A stretch of DNA of 64,000 nucleotides from Psychrobacter sp. I-STPA10. Lineage in GTDB: Bacteria; Pseudomonadota; Gammaproteobacteria; Pseudomonadales; Moraxellaceae. The stretch lies in NCBI RefSeq assembly GCF_021012795.1, contig NZ_VFYU01000005.1, forward strand, positions 83,559 to 147,558. The letters are read 5' to 3'. The notes beneath the pieces were generated by a model that made no database searches, was not told where the DNA came from, and was given only the letters and a program-made list of their open reading frames with translations. A program made the translations under genes and the position numbers. This document shows, piece after piece, positions 45,092 to 54,885 of the stretch; position 1 is the first letter of the stretch, and each line of letters opens with the position of its first letter.

Positions 45092-46444
45092 CTATGAGGT
45101 GGCAGTTTTTTTAAGCAGGTGCTTTTCTAAGTAATGGATATTTTGTGCTTGTTTGACAAAATCTTCATCAGGTAATATCACATCACGGTGCAGCGGTATA
45201 TTGGTATTAATACCACTGATAATCAGCTCATCTAAGGCATGGCGGGTTTTGGCGATGGCTTGTTGGCGTGTCTGTCCGTGACAGATAAGTTTGCCCACCA
45301 AAGAGTCGTAAAATGTGGGAATGTGGTAGTTTGGATATAGGTGCGAATCAAAACGCACGCCTGCACCACTGGGTGCAAATAGCTGCGTGACCTCGCCCGG
45401 TGACGGTACAAAGGTGGCAGGGTCTTCGGCATTGATACGACATTCAATGGCATGCCCATGCATCACAATTTCATTTTGGCGATAAGACAGACCATATTCT
45501 GAGGCAATTTTAAGCTGTTCAACCACCACATCAATGCCAGTAATCATCTCCGTGACAGGGTGTTCGACCTGCACACGCGTGTTCATTTCGATAAAAAAGA
45601 ATTCATCATTTTCAAATAAAAACTCAAATGTGCCTGCGCCGCGATAGCCAATTTGCTCGCAAGCTTTGACACATGCTTGCAAGATAGGTTCACGTACATC
45701 ATCTGGAATGTCAGGGGCAGGGGCTTCTTCTAGTACCTTTTGATGGCGACGCTGCAATGAGCAATCACGGTCATACAAATGAATGGCATTGCCATGTCCA
45801 TCGCCAAGCACTTGTACTTCAACGTGACGAGGGTTTTGCAAATAACGCTCCATATACACACTGTCATCACCAAACCATAGCTCAGCTTCTTGCTTGGCTG
45901 CTTGTACTTGGGTCTTGATTTCATCAAAGCGTTCAACAATGCGCATACCACGTCCACCACCACCAGCGGCTGCTTTTATTAATAGTGGAAAGCCAATATT
46001 TTTTGCTTGCTCTTCGGCATTGTGAATGGTCACAGTACCTACTGAGCCGGGAACAGTGGGTACACCTGCTTTTTTCATCGCATGAATGGCAGATATTTTA
46101 TTACCCATTAAGCGGATATGGTCGGGGTGAGGGCCAACAAAGGTAAGTCCTGCTTCCTCAATTTGCTCTGCAAATTCAGCATTTTCGGACAAAAATCCAT
46201 AGCCAGGGTGAATGGCATCTGCACCTGTTACTTCTGCTGCGGTTAATATCGCATTGATATTTAGATAGCTTTGGTTGGCATTGGGTTTGCCAATACATAC
46301 CGCTTCATCAACAAAGCGTAAGTGCATTAAGCTCTCATCAGCAGTTGAATAGACACCAACGGTTTGTATCCCTAACTGTTTACACGCACGTACGATACGT
46401 AGTGCAATCTCGCCACGATTGGCAATGAGTAGTTTTTTTATCAT
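45092..46444 (-). CDS. accC: Acetyl-CoA carboxylase, biotin carboxylase subunit
   Basis: ATP-dependent carboxylation of biotin on AccB, the first half-reaction of fatty-acid synthesis. The N terminus [19 protein letters not shown] is diagnostic, followed by the ATP-grasp loop [12 protein letters not shown], the [16 protein letters not shown] motif and the RINAEDP segment. The 450-residue length matches stand-alone biotin carboxylases. It is downstream of accB on the same strand with a gap of about 140 bases, the classic accBC operon. Confidence 0.97.
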   Translation of the reverse strand: MIKKLLIANRGEIALRIVRACKQLGIQTVGVYSTADESLMHLRFVDEAVCIGKPNANQSYLNINAILTAAEVTGADAIHPGYGFLSENAEFAEQIEEAGLTFVGPHPDHIRLMGNKISAIHAMKKAGVPTVPGSVGTVTIHNAEEQAKNIGFPLLIKAAAGGGGRGMRIVERFDEIKTQVQAAKQEAELWFGDDSVYMERYLQNPRHVEVQVLGDGHGNAIHLYDRDCSLQRRHQKVLEEAPAPDIPDDVREPILQACVKACEQIGYRGAGTFEFLFENDEFFFIEMNTRVQVEHPVTEMITGIDVVVEQLKIASEYGLSYRQNEIVMHGHAIECRINAEDPATFVPSPGEVTQLFAPSGAGVRFDSHLYPNYHIPTFYDSLVGKLICHGQTRQQAIAKTRHALDELIISGINTNIPLHRDVILPDEDFVKQAQNIHYLEKHLLKKTATS

Positions 46445-46587
46445 TTGCTAAACTCTCTCATTAGCATTTCCCTGTCAATGCAAAGTCATTTGTGCAAAAT
46501 CCATGACATTGATATTTGTCCTATGTTCATGGTTGCTAAAATAAAATGCTGTGTTTGAATTATTTGAGTAAGAATAAGGCGATAAGG

Positions 46588-47010
46588 TTAGTTTTTATAA
46601 CGTACAACAGGCTGCCCAAATTGCACCACATCACCATTTTCGACCAATATTTCTTCGATAATACCACTTTGAGTGGCTTCTAGTGGATTCATGATTTTCA
46701 TCGCCTCGATGATGCCTAAGGTATCGCCAGCCTTGACTGTCTGTCCAACTTTGACAAAAGGAGGGTCATTAGGGCTTGGTGCGGCGTAAAACACACCAAT
46801 CATTGGTGCAGTCTCGACATTGCCTGTTTTAGCCGCACTTTTTGGGGTAGCAGTAGGAGCAACTTCTACAGTAGGTGCGGACATCATGGTTGGCGGAGTA
46901 GCGTAATGGCGAGTAAGGCTAATACGCTTCTCACCAGAGGCTACCTCCATGCTAACTAAGTCCTTTTCTTCCATTAGCTCTATCAAAGTACGAATTTGTT
47001 CAATATCCAT
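46588..47010 (-). CDS. accB: Biotin carboxyl carrier protein of acetyl-CoA carboxylase
   Basis: A 140-residue carrier protein. The N-terminal helical part (MDIEQIRTLIELMEEKDLVSMEV) leads through an Ala/Pro/Thr-rich linker to the biotinyl domain. The biotin-attachment lysine is in IIEAMKIMNPLEA, and the domain ends VQFGQPVVRYKN. An upstream in-frame ATG at 47028 has no ribosome site, whereas the ATG at 47010 has AGG eight bases before it, so the shorter form is chosen. It is followed by accC. Confidence 0.96.
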   Translation of the reverse strand: MDIEQIRTLIELMEEKDLVSMEVASGEKRISLTRHYATPPTMMSAPTVEVAPTATPKSAAKTGNVETAPMIGVFYAAPSPNDPPFVKVGQTVKAGDTLGIIEAMKIMNPLEATQSGIIEEILVENGDVVQFGQPVVRYKN

Positions 47011-47531
47011 TGTTTTACCTGTAATCATTGGTAGCCGTTTTGAACCGTTATATGGGTTATGTCATTGTCATTACTACTAAACTACGAACTTATGCTTATA
47101 TACGCTTAACCTTGGTTGTTACATGACATTGGTTTTCACGTAACATGTAACATTGTCACTATAAAGATTATCACTATTTATCTGCTGCCTATATTTAGGT
47201 ATGAACACGATAGACTGTCATATATATGTGAAAAATGTACTATTGTGCTGCCACAAATGTACTTATCTTATGCAGATAATGCTTCAATGATAAGTTTTAT
47301 AATATGCCTGATTTATAGCAAAATTAGTAGTCAGATTGTATAAGATAAACTTTTTCAGTACAGTTGTACACTATCTAGACGATATAATAACCGCAAAAAG
47401 GGTGTATATACCATATTGTAACAAAATTTTTCATAAAAAACTTGACTTAACTATTCGCTAAGCAGTGAGTAATATGTATTAGTGACTGTTTTTTATTTGT
47501 ATATAGGATTTTATATATATGGTTAAGCAGA
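47011..47531. other. accB upstream region with a 9-bp dyad
   Basis: No gene was seen. TGTTACATG (47117-47125) and CATGTAACA (47144-47152) are perfect inverted arms about 110 bases before the accB start, and could be a regulator site. Confidence 0.4.
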
Positions 47532-48905
47532 TTATTGATATAAATTGGCAAATAGACTGCGTTGGCGATGACGTAAGCGCAAGGAGAGCAAGACGGCTGC
47601 TAAAAATAAACCAGTGACCAGTGCTATCCAAAATCCTTGTACCCCAACTGTGGTATAGCGTACCAGATAAATCCCCAATGGTAAGGCGACGAGCCAATAA
47701 CAAAATAAAGTAATCCACATTGGTATTTTGGTGTCTTGCATACCACGTAGAATACCAGCAACATTCACCTGCCAACCATCAAAAATTTGATAAGCAATGG
47801 CATAAATCAGTAGGTGCATTGCCAAATGTTGTACCTCAATATTTTTGGTAAAAGCGGCGGCAAGTTGTGGTCGTAAAAACCAGACACTGACCATACTGAT
47901 ACAGGCAATCAGTACTGTCCATATAAGCCCTGTTTGCTGCACATGACGCAATGCCAGCCAGTTTTTTTCACCATAACGATTGGATACCATGATGGTGAGT
48001 GCCATGGCAATAGAGATGGGGAGCATAAACAATTGCGAAGTGACTGATAATGCGGCTTGGTGGGCAGCTACTGCAAGCTCCCCTAGCGGACTAATCACCA
48101 GTGATGCAAGGCTAAACAAACTGGCTTCAAAAAAGATGGCAATGCCGATAGGCAGACCTAAATGAAACAGTTTGCGTATTTGTATTGGATTGGGTCTGGT
48201 AAATGAATGAAAAAAGCGGGTAGAGGCAAAAGTAGGGTTAGATGACCAATGCAAATAAGCCGCGAGTAATGCCACATTAATCCAAAGTACCAAGGCGGTG
48301 GCAATACCACAGCCAGCCCCGCCCATGGCAGGAATAACACCAAAGCCACCATGAATAAAGAGATAGTTTAATGGAATGTCGGTTGCTAGCCCGATTAAAC
48401 TAATCACCGTCACAGGCTCAGGACGAGATAAAGCTTCACAATAGCTGCGCAATACGGCATAGCAAGCAATGGCAGGAAAACCAAAAGATACCCCATGCAA
48501 ATACTGCGTCGCTTTTGGCTGAATATTATCGGGTACACCAAGCACGCCTAATACATTTGGCATCAAATTAACAATCACAAACCCCATCAATCCAATGACC
48601 AAAGCTGACCATAAAGACTGCTGAGTGATGTGGGGTATGTGATGATGATTATCTTGTCCTAAGGCTTCACCAATGAGTGGAGTGGTGGCAATTAAAATAC
48701 CTGTTGCCAATAAAAACAGGGGTAGCCAGATGCCTGAGCCGATAGAGACGGCTGCTAAATCTAGGGCAGAGACTCGCCCTGCCATGATGGAATCAATCAC
48801 CCCCAATGCTGCTTGAGAGAATTGGGTAATCAAAATTGGCAATGCCAATATCCAAAGACGACGACTATATTGGCGAAACTCTGCCCATGATAAAAGTGTG
48901 TGCAT
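47532..48905 (-). CDS. MATE-family multidrug efflux transporter
   Basis: A 457-residue inner-membrane protein with twelve hydrophobic segments in two related halves. Each half opens with a MATE-type stretch: LALPILITQFSQAALGVIDSIMAGR in short form, and LGLPIGIAIFFEASLFSLASLVI. It resembles NorM-type sodium- or proton-coupled exporters of cationic drugs. The substrate cannot be predicted. It lies downstream of the EVE-domain gene on the same strand, separated by a strong palindrome that probably isolates the two transcripts. Confidence 0.93.
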   Translation of the reverse strand: MHTLLSWAEFRQYSRRLWILALPILITQFSQAALGVIDSIMAGRVSALDLAAVSIGSGIWLPLFLLATGILIATTPLIGEALGQDNHHHIPHITQQSLWSALVIGLMGFVIVNLMPNVLGVLGVPDNIQPKATQYLHGVSFGFPAIACYAVLRSYCEALSRPEPVTVISLIGLATDIPLNYLFIHGGFGVIPAMGGAGCGIATALVLWINVALLAAYLHWSSNPTFASTRFFHSFTRPNPIQIRKLFHLGLPIGIAIFFEASLFSLASLVISPLGELAVAAHQAALSVTSQLFMLPISIAMALTIMVSNRYGEKNWLALRHVQQTGLIWTVLIACISMVSVWFLRPQLAAAFTKNIEVQHLAMHLLIYAIAYQIFDGWQVNVAGILRGMQDTKIPMWITLFCYWLVALPLGIYLVRYTTVGVQGFWIALVTGLFLAAVLLSLRLRHRQRSLFANLYQ

Positions 48906-49009
48906 AACAATAACCGATTTATTTGTGTTTAACCGTTTTAAATATTGATAGGGATTAAACCAACTTTATTTTAATAAGTGATAAAACGAAAAAAATTATG
49001 ACTATAAAT

Positions 49010-49051
49010 AAGCTGAGCGAAGATAGAAAGTTATCTATCTTCGCTCAGCTT
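49010..49051. terminator. Long perfect palindrome, probable terminator
   Basis: Seventeen-base perfect arms (AAGCTGAGCGAAGATAG and its complement) flank an eight-base loop. There is no immediate T run on either strand, so it could instead be a processing or regulatory hairpin. Confidence 0.6.
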
Positions 49052-49083
49052 CAAGTCTTTAGGTGATATTTATCAAGCAATAA

Positions 49084-49557
49084 TTATAATAATCCTTTTT
49101 GTTCTGCCAATTGCATAATCGCTTGCCAATGCTTTACTTGTAATGGCATCACAGAGAGACGAGAGCCTTTTTGGGTTAATAGGCAATCATCAAGTTGTGG
49201 CAGTGTTTTTAGCTCAGATAATAATAAAATATCGCTAAAGGCTTGTTCAAATTGCACATCGACCAAATACCAACGTGGGTTATCTTCAGTGGATTTTGGG
49301 TCGTAATAGTAACCACATTCTGGGTTAAATTGTGTTGGGTCAGGATAGCCTGTCGAGGCAATGCTCATGATACCAGCAATACCAATTTTCTTCGTATTAG
49401 AATGATATAAAAAGGCTTTGTCACCCACTTGCATCGCATCACGCATAAAGTTACGTGCTTGATAGTTGCGCACGCCGTCCCAAGGCTCACACCTCACTTG
49501 CTGCAAATCATGGATACTAAATGAGGTGGGTTCTGATTTCATTAACCAGTATTGCAT
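49084..49557 (-). CDS. EVE-domain protein
   Basis: A 157-residue protein that is a single EVE domain (PUA-like fold). Diagnostic stretches are YWLMKSEPTSFSIHDL, WDGVRNYQARNFMRDAM, GDKAFLYHSNTKKIGIAGI and the C-terminal SRLSVMPLQVKHWQAI. EVE domains bind modified bases in DNA or RNA; the stand-alone bacterial members have no confirmed function. A GAGG ribosome site precedes the ATG. It is a housekeeping-type gene in many proteobacteria, so no defence role is claimed here. Confidence 0.93.
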   Translation of the reverse strand: MQYWLMKSEPTSFSIHDLQQVRCEPWDGVRNYQARNFMRDAMQVGDKAFLYHSNTKKIGIAGIMSIASTGYPDPTQFNPECGYYYDPKSTEDNPRWYLVDVQFEQAFSDILLLSELKTLPQLDDCLLTQKGSRLSVMPLQVKHWQAIMQLAEQKGLL

Positions 49558-49861
49558 GACTTGCCTCGTGAAGATTGAAAACGTCTTTGTTTTAGTAAAT
49601 TAGTTAAGCAAACCCTGTAAGCAAAATAGCTTCAATGGTTTAGGTGAGATAACGCAGTTTAAGATACTTAATATATTTACCTTAAGATATTTGGGGGTAT
49701 TCATAATAGCTGATTCAGCGTATCCTAGCGTTTATTTTTTAATTTACCTATCTTTTTAAGCTTTTTAAGTTAAGCTTTTTAAGTTGTCCATTTTGCTTGG
49801 GTGTATGCAAACAGCCCAATGTTTTAACTTTTCGCTATTATAGCAAACCTATCACCAATAT
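49558..49861. other. Intergenic stretch, no gene seen
   Basis: The only visible pattern is a short direct repeat of AAGCTTTTTAAGTT near 49755-49790. Confidence 0.4.
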
Positions 49862-51163
49862 ATGATGAATATGTACTTAGACAGCCACAAGCCATCACAG
49901 CCATACCCATTATCGCATCAGCTTGATATTACTCAGATTCCATTAGCACTTTATATTCATATCCCATGGTGTGTGCGTAAATGTCCCTATTGCGATTTTA
50001 ACTCGCATCAAATCTCTGCCCCTGACAAAGATTTGTATCATCGTTATGTTACTGCGCTGATGGCAGACATTGACTCGCAGCTGCATTGGTTACAGGGACG
50101 ACAAATCAGCAGTATTTTTATTGGTGGTGGCACGCCCTCATTATTACCGATTCAGCAGTATCAACGCTTATTTGACTATTTACAAAAGCGTTTGCCCTTT
50201 GCTGATGACATAGAAGTGACGATGGAGGCCAATCCTGGTACGCTTGAGCATGCGCCTTTTGCCGAGTATTTAGAAGTAGGTATCAATCGTCTGTCTATTG
50301 GGGTACAAAGTTTTGTTCCGCATCATCTTAGTAAGCTTGGGCGTATTCATAATCCACAGCAGGCAGAAAATGCCATTAAAGCGGCTCGGCAGGCAGGGTT
50401 TGAGCGTATCAATGTTGATTTGATGTATGGATTGCCGTCACAAACGGTAAGTGAAGCAGTCACTGATTTGCAACAAGCGCATACAGCAGGCGCGACGCAT
50501 TTATCATGGTATCAGCTTACCATTGAGCCAAATACTGTCTTTTATCGGCAAACCCCTGTATTGCCTGATGAAGACATGCTGGCAGATATTGAGCAAGCAG
50601 GGCGAGCACAATTAATAGCGATGGGCTATGATAATTATGAAGTCTCAGCATGGTCAGGGCAGACGGATAAGCCATGTCGTCATAATCTAAACTATTGGCA
50701 ATTTGGTGATTATTTGGCGATAGGGGCAGGGGCACATGGTAAAATCAGTTTGCAAACAGACAAATGGCAAGCAGAACACTTACAACCTTCACAAGGAATT
50801 TATCGTTTTAGCCGTTCACGTCTGCCCAAAGATTATATGAATTTTGATAAAGCACCTAAGCTGGTCGGCTGGCAAGCCATTACTGATGAAGAGATGGCAA
50901 GTGAATTTATGATGAATGCTCTACGCTTGACTCAAGGTGTGCCAAAAGCCATGTATGGTGAGCGCACAGGTCAAGATATTGCAGTGATTGAACCAATATT
51001 ACAACAGTTAATACAGCAAGGATTATTGCTTGAGACAAAAGCTGATGCGCTAGGCAAAAATAAAAAAAATGGGCAATTAGAGATAACACAGGTAGAAACA
51101 AACATAGTGGCAACGGCATTGGGTCAGCGTTATCTAAATCATGTGCTGCAAGCTTTTTTGTAG
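49862..51163 (+). CDS. hemW: HemW-type radical SAM protein (haem chaperone)
   Basis: A 433-residue radical SAM protein. The iron-sulfur cluster cysteines C37, C41 and C44 are in WCVRKCPYCDFN, followed by FIGGGTPSLL (SAM-binding), EANPGTLE, and NRLSIGVQSF. The conserved HNLNYWQFGDYLAIGAGAHG distinguishes HemW from coproporphyrinogen dehydrogenase HemN, which has a different cysteine pattern. HemW inserts haem into target proteins. Several ATG codons at the start leave the exact N terminus uncertain. Confidence 0.93.
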   Translation: MMNMYLDSHKPSQPYPLSHQLDITQIPLALYIHIPWCVRKCPYCDFNSHQISAPDKDLYHRYVTALMADIDSQLHWLQGRQISSIFIGGGTPSLLPIQQYQRLFDYLQKRLPFADDIEVTMEANPGTLEHAPFAEYLEVGINRLSIGVQSFVPHHLSKLGRIHNPQQAENAIKAARQAGFERINVDLMYGLPSQTVSEAVTDLQQAHTAGATHLSWYQLTIEPNTVFYRQTPVLPDEDMLADIEQAGRAQLIAMGYDNYEVSAWSGQTDKPCRHNLNYWQFGDYLAIGAGAHGKISLQTDKWQAEHLQPSQGIYRFSRSRLPKDYMNFDKAPKLVGWQAITDEEMASEFMMNALRLTQGVPKAMYGERTGQDIAVIEPILQQLIQQGLLLETKADALGKNKKNGQLEITQVETNIVATALGQRYLNHVLQAFL

Positions 51164-51169
51164 TAGGGT

Positions 51170-51226
51170 AGGGTCTGTTAAACTTTCACCCCGTTTTCCT
51201 ATGAAGATGACTGTTCAACAGCACCT
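51170..51226. repeat. Internally deleted family C element
   Basis: AGGGTCTGTTAAACTTTCAC at the left and CCTATGAAGATG...TGTTCAACAG at the right match the two ends of the 215-bp element at 30961-31175, with about 160 internal bases missing. Confidence 0.75.
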
Positions 51227-51248
51227 ACTTTAATAACAAAAAAATACA

Positions 51249-51277
51249 AAAAAACCTGCCATGTTGACAGGTTTTTT
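51249..51277. terminator. Bidirectional terminator between hemW and the small lipoprotein gene
   Basis: The hairpin AAAAAACCTG / CAGGTTTTTT has A and T runs on both flanks and lies between convergent genes. Confidence 0.85.
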
Positions 51278-51322
51278 AAGCATTAATAATGCTAATAAAA
51301 AGGTTTAGAAGCTCAATTTGGC

Positions 51323-51475
51323 TTATAACTCTTCTTTAATTTTATCTTCAGTTTTGTCCGCAGTTTTGGTCACGCCATCACCTGCTTTAGAGATGTCTTT
51401 ACCCAAACCTTTAAAAGTATTACAGCCAGTTAAAACAATCATCGCAGCGATAGAAGCAAGAATAACTTTTTTCAT
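51323..51475 (-). CDS. Entericidin-like small lipoprotein
   Basis: A 50-residue protein read on the minus strand: a signal sequence MKKVILASIAAMIVLTGC with lipobox LTGC, then NTFKGLGKDISKAGDG and an acidic/basic helical tail ending KIKEEL. The size, lipobox and GLGKDI...GD motif match the entericidin EcnA/EcnB family, small membrane lipoproteins implicated in envelope stress or programmed death. An AAGGATTGAATG sequence supplies the ribosome site; a second ATG lies three bases upstream. It converges with hemW and diverges from trmL. Confidence 0.88.
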   Translation of the reverse strand: MKKVILASIAAMIVLTGCNTFKGLGKDISKAGDGVTKTADKTEDKIKEEL

Positions 51476-51642
51476 CATTCAATCCTTAATAATAGTATTG
51501 TTAAGAGTTAGTAAAACCTAGCTTTTGCCATTTAATTCTGATGACTCATTAGGTTATGATTATCATAGTAAAAATGATAATATCATCAAAGTGATAAAAT
51601 GTAAGTAATTATAATTATTTGTATTTTAAGGCTGATCATATC

Positions 51643-52224
51643 ATGAATATTCATGTTGTTTTAGTACAACCAAAAATTCCTAGTAATACGGGCAACATCA
51701 TACGACTTTGTGCCAATGTGGGGGTACAACTGCATCTGGTGAAGCCACTAGGCTTTGATTTAGCAGATAAAAAACTACGCCGCGCAGGACTGGATTATCA
51801 TGAATATGCCAGTCTTTTAGTGCATGAAAACTGGGCTGAGGCTCGGCAAAGTTTGACTGAGCATGGTTGCCAAAAAATTGTGGCATTAACCACCAAGTTA
51901 AGTCGCAGTTTTTATGAATATGACTTTGGGGTATCCCCTAAGCAAGAACAAAGCCCTCAGCAACAAGCAACCATAGCCCCTACAGTCATCACTACTACCG
52001 CATTGGTATTTGGCTCGGAGACGGCAGGATTGGCAGAAGAGGTACGCGCTGATATTGGTAGCGATAACTGGCTAAGATTGCCAATGCGTCCTGATTCTCG
52101 TAGCCTAAATTTGGCAAATACAGTGGCAATTTGTGTCTATGAGTTATGGCGACAACAAGGTTTTATTGGTGATGTGGGTGCCAGTGTGGGTTATGATGAT
52201 TTAACCCCTTATGACCCTAAGTAG
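51643..52224 (+). CDS. trmL: tRNA (cytidine(34)-2'-O)-methyltransferase
   Basis: SPOUT-class methyltransferase that modifies the wobble base of tRNA-Leu isoacceptors. The 193-residue protein starts NIHVVLVQPKIPSNTGNIIRL. It has the SAM-binding knot segments LVFGSETAGLAEEV and LRLPMRPDSRSLNLANTVAICVYELWRQ. A central Gln-rich insertion (about residue 115) is unusual. An in-frame TTG eight codons upstream is less likely than this ATG. Confidence 0.95.
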   Translation: MNIHVVLVQPKIPSNTGNIIRLCANVGVQLHLVKPLGFDLADKKLRRAGLDYHEYASLLVHENWAEARQSLTEHGCQKIVALTTKLSRSFYEYDFGVSPKQEQSPQQQATIAPTVITTTALVFGSETAGLAEEVRADIGSDNWLRLPMRPDSRSLNLANTVAICVYELWRQQGFIGDVGASVGYDDLTPYDPK

Positions 52225-52330
52225 TTATTGTTAATTATTTTTTACATTAATCGTTATTAATGAGCAACAGCAAGCAGTGATCGTTGAGAGTGGCGTAATT
52301 GTAACAAGGTATATAACAAGGGAATAGAAA

Positions 52331-52774
52331 ATGAATGACAAAATATTTGCGACTGGGCGTAGCGCAGTACATAGTTGGCAGTGTGACCACATGGGGCATG
52401 TCAATATTCGTACTTATAATGACATGTTTGAAGAATCCATTTGGCATGCGTTCAATCATATAGGCATTACCCCCAGTGTATTGCGCCAAGGTGAGATTGC
52501 GATGGCGACGGTTGAACAAAATCTGCGTTATTTTAAAGAGTTGTTGGCAGGTGATGTGGTTTATATTGAGTCTTATATTGATAAGGTCAGTAAAAAATCA
52601 GTGACTGTGGTGCAGGATATGTATAACGCTGAAACCAATGAGCGTTGTGCAAGTTGTAGCATTACGGCGGTTTGTATTGACCCTATCATGCGTAAGTCTC
52701 GCTCTTTTCCTGCTGATATTTATGCCAATGCCATGAATTTAGTTGATGCCCCCATCTCAGGTAATGCCTCTTAA
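52331..52774 (+). CDS. Hot-dog-fold acyl-CoA thioesterase
   Basis: A 147-residue protein of the 4-hydroxybenzoyl-CoA thioesterase/YbgC type. The active-site motif is HSWQCDHMGHVNIRTYNDMFEE, written here in part, with the catalytic Asp in CDHMGH. The central helix and VEQNLRYFKELLAGDVVYIESYI follow. It hydrolyses an acyl-CoA; the chain specificity is unknown. It lies just upstream of acyl-CoA synthetase genes on the same strand, so an accessory role in acyl-CoA catabolism is plausible. A GGGAATAGAAA ribosome region precedes the ATG. Confidence 0.9.
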   Translation: MNDKIFATGRSAVHSWQCDHMGHVNIRTYNDMFEESIWHAFNHIGITPSVLRQGEIAMATVEQNLRYFKELLAGDVVYIESYIDKVSKKSVTVVQDMYNAETNERCASCSITAVCIDPIMRKSRSFPADIYANAMNLVDAPISGNAS

Positions 52775-52881
52775 TATGTAAATATCATTAGATGATACGA
52801 TTTGTATCGTTATTATAAAGTTAGTGATTGACAGTGCCAATTAATGAGAGTTATATTAAAGTCATATACAAGGAGTATGAT

Positions 52882-52905
52882 ATGTTTTTGGTAGAGTATC
52901 ATTAG
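52882..52905 (+). other. Seven-codon upstream reading frame (candidate leader peptide)
   Basis: AAGGAG (52870-52875) and a six-base spacer precede ATG, encoding MFLVEYH and a TAG stop, about 70 bases before the first acyl-CoA synthetase gene. An identical copy is at 58457-58480. Confidence 0.4.
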
Positions 52906-52976
52906 GATATTCAGACTAAAGGCGTATTCTAGCTAGTATCAATTCATAAATAGAATATAAATTGAAAGGATTCATG

Positions 52977-54734
52977 ATGACTGCCAAACTTTCTACTAAT
53001 AACATCTTAGAGACACTCACCCATATCAATATGGGCGCAAAGTCTGCCAACGCACCTCTCACCATGAGCCATGATAAAGGCCCACAAGTGCCTTTGATTG
53101 AGGCGACCATTGGTGATTTTTTTGATGCCATTTGTGACAAATACCCTGAGCGTGAAGCCTTGGTGGTGCGTCAGCAAAACATTCGCTGGACGTATCGGCA
53201 GCTGCAACGCAAGGTCAATCAGCTTGCCAGTGCCATGATTGAGATGGGGCTTGAGGTGGGCGACCGTTTGGGCATTTGGTCACACAACAATGCAGAATGG
53301 CTGTTGCTACAGCTTGCTACTGCAAAGGTTGGGGTGATTTTGGTGAATATTAACCCTGCTTATCGCACCTTTGAGTTGCAATATGCGTTAAATAAATTGG
53401 GCTGTTCGGTATTGGTGCTGATGCGTCACTTTAAGAGCAGTGATTATGCACAGCTTATCCGTGAGCTATGCCCTGAGATTTATCACAAGCCATATCATCA
53501 ACTTGATTTGGTAGAAATTCCGACCGTTGAGCGTATTATCTGGATTGATGAGCCAGATACTGATGAAACCTTTGGCTTTATGCAGAAGTTTTCTAATTGG
53601 CTTGCTGAAGGCGATGCCGATGACCCCCGAGTGGCTGCGCGTCAAGCAACCCTTAAAAATACCGACCCGATTAACGTACAATTTACCAGTGGCACAACTG
53701 GCACACCGAAAGGGGCAACACTGACTCACCGCAATATTTTAAATAACGGCTATTTCATCGGTGAGGCGATGAACCTAACCCATGAAGACAGGCTATGTAT
53801 TCCTGTGCCGTTATATCACTGCTTTGGTATGGTGCTGGGCAATTTGGCGGTGCTGACCCATGGCGGTTGTATGGTTTATCCAAATGATGGTTTTGACCCA
53901 TTAACCGTATTGCAAACGGTTGAAGAAGAGAAGTGTACAGGTTTGCATGGTGTGCCAACCATGTTTATTGCTGAGCTTGACCACCCTGATTTTAAACAAT
54001 ACGATTTGTCCAGTTTGCGTACAGGGATTATGGCAGGCTCAAGCTGCCCGATTGAGGTGATGCGTCGGGTGATTAATGAGATGCACATGAATGAGGTTAC
54101 CATCGCTTATGGTATGACCGAAACCAGCCCTGTGTCTTGCCAGACCAACGAGCATACTCCATTAGAGAAGCAAGTCTCGACCGTGGGCTTGGTACAACCT
54201 AATATTGAGGTGAAAATTGTTGATACCGAAACAGGCGAAGTTGTGCCGATTGGAGAAACAGGTGAGCTATTAACTCGCGGCTATTCGGTGATGAAAGGCT
54301 ATTGGGGCAGTCGCTTTAAGACCAAAGAGGCAATCCAAGATGGCTGGATGCACACAGGCGATTTGGCAATCATGGACGAAGAAGGCTATATTAAAATTGT
54401 TGGACGTAGTAAGGATATGGTTATTCGCGGTGGTGAGAATATCTATCCTGTGGAGATTGAAAACTATCTATACCGCCATCCAAAAATCCGTGATGTGCAG
54501 ATTGTCGGTGTCCCAGATGACCATTATGGCGAAGTATTAGCAGCGTGGATTATCGCTAAAAAAGATGCTGAGCTGACCGAAGAGGAGGTTAAGCAATTCT
54601 GCCGTGATAACATTGCCCATTATAAAGTGCCAAAATATTATCGCTTTGTTGAGGAATATCCGATGACCATCACTGGCAAAATTCAAAAATTCAAAATTGT
54701 TGAGGCAATGAAAGAAGAATTAGGACTTTCCTAG
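52977..54734 (+). CDS. Acyl-CoA synthetase, AMP-binding (paralogue 1, first copy)
   Basis: Activates a carboxylic acid to its CoA thioester through an acyl-adenylate. The 585-residue enzyme has the P-loop-like [10 protein letters not shown] (residues 237-246), the [11 protein letters not shown] motif, the hinge and [16 protein letters not shown] stretch, and the C-terminal catalytic lysine in [10 protein letters not shown]. It is about 80-90% identical by eye to the next gene. A TTG at 52962 is in frame, but the ATG at 52977 follows AAAGGA at six bases. Its place before a methylcrotonyl-CoA-carboxylase-like gene suggests a branched short-chain substrate from leucine or isovalerate breakdown. 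Confidence 0.92.
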   Translation: MTAKLSTNNILETLTHINMGAKSANAPLTMSHDKGPQVPLIEATIGDFFDAICDKYPEREALVVRQQNIRWTYRQLQRKVNQLASAMIEMGLEVGDRLGIWSHNNAEWLLLQLATAKVGVILVNINPAYRTFELQYALNKLGCSVLVLMRHFKSSDYAQLIRELCPEIYHKPYHQLDLVEIPTVERIIWIDEPDTDETFGFMQKFSNWLAEGDADDPRVAARQATLKNTDPINVQFTSGTTGTPKGATLTHRNILNNGYFIGEAMNLTHEDRLCIPVPLYHCFGMVLGNLAVLTHGGCMVYPNDGFDPLTVLQTVEEEKCTGLHGVPTMFIAELDHPDFKQYDLSSLRTGIMAGSSCPIEVMRRVINEMHMNEVTIAYGMTETSPVSCQTNEHTPLEKQVSTVGLVQPNIEVKIVDTETGEVVPIGETGELLTRGYSVMKGYWGSRFKTKEAIQDGWMHTGDLAIMDEEGYIKIVGRSKDMVIRGGENIYPVEIENYLYRHPKIRDVQIVGVPDDHYGEVLAAWIIAKKDAELTEEEVKQFCRDNIAHYKVPKYYRFVEEYPMTITGKIQKFKIVEAMKEELGLS

Positions 54735-54885
54735 GCTAAGGGGCTAAGGTTGGTTTGTATAGAGTTAGAAATCACTTGCCGCTAAACTTTCCTATCATGG
54801 AAAGGTTAAGGAGAGTTTGGTTGCAGTGATAAAGTGGTAGATTTGTCAAGTTGCAAAGAGCAAAAAAGTATTGAAAGGATTTATA

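Noticed and set aside
47116..47343. 75-codon frame upstream of accB
   Set aside because: AT-rich, no ribosome site, and it overlaps the accB control region.
49084..49557. EVE-domain gene as part of a defence island
   Set aside because: Stand-alone EVE proteins of this type are common core genes, and the neighbours (MATE exporter, hemW) are not defence genes.
51318..51521. 67-codon plus-strand frame
   Set aside because: It is antisense to the entericidin-like gene, whose signal peptide, lipobox and ribosome site are convincing.
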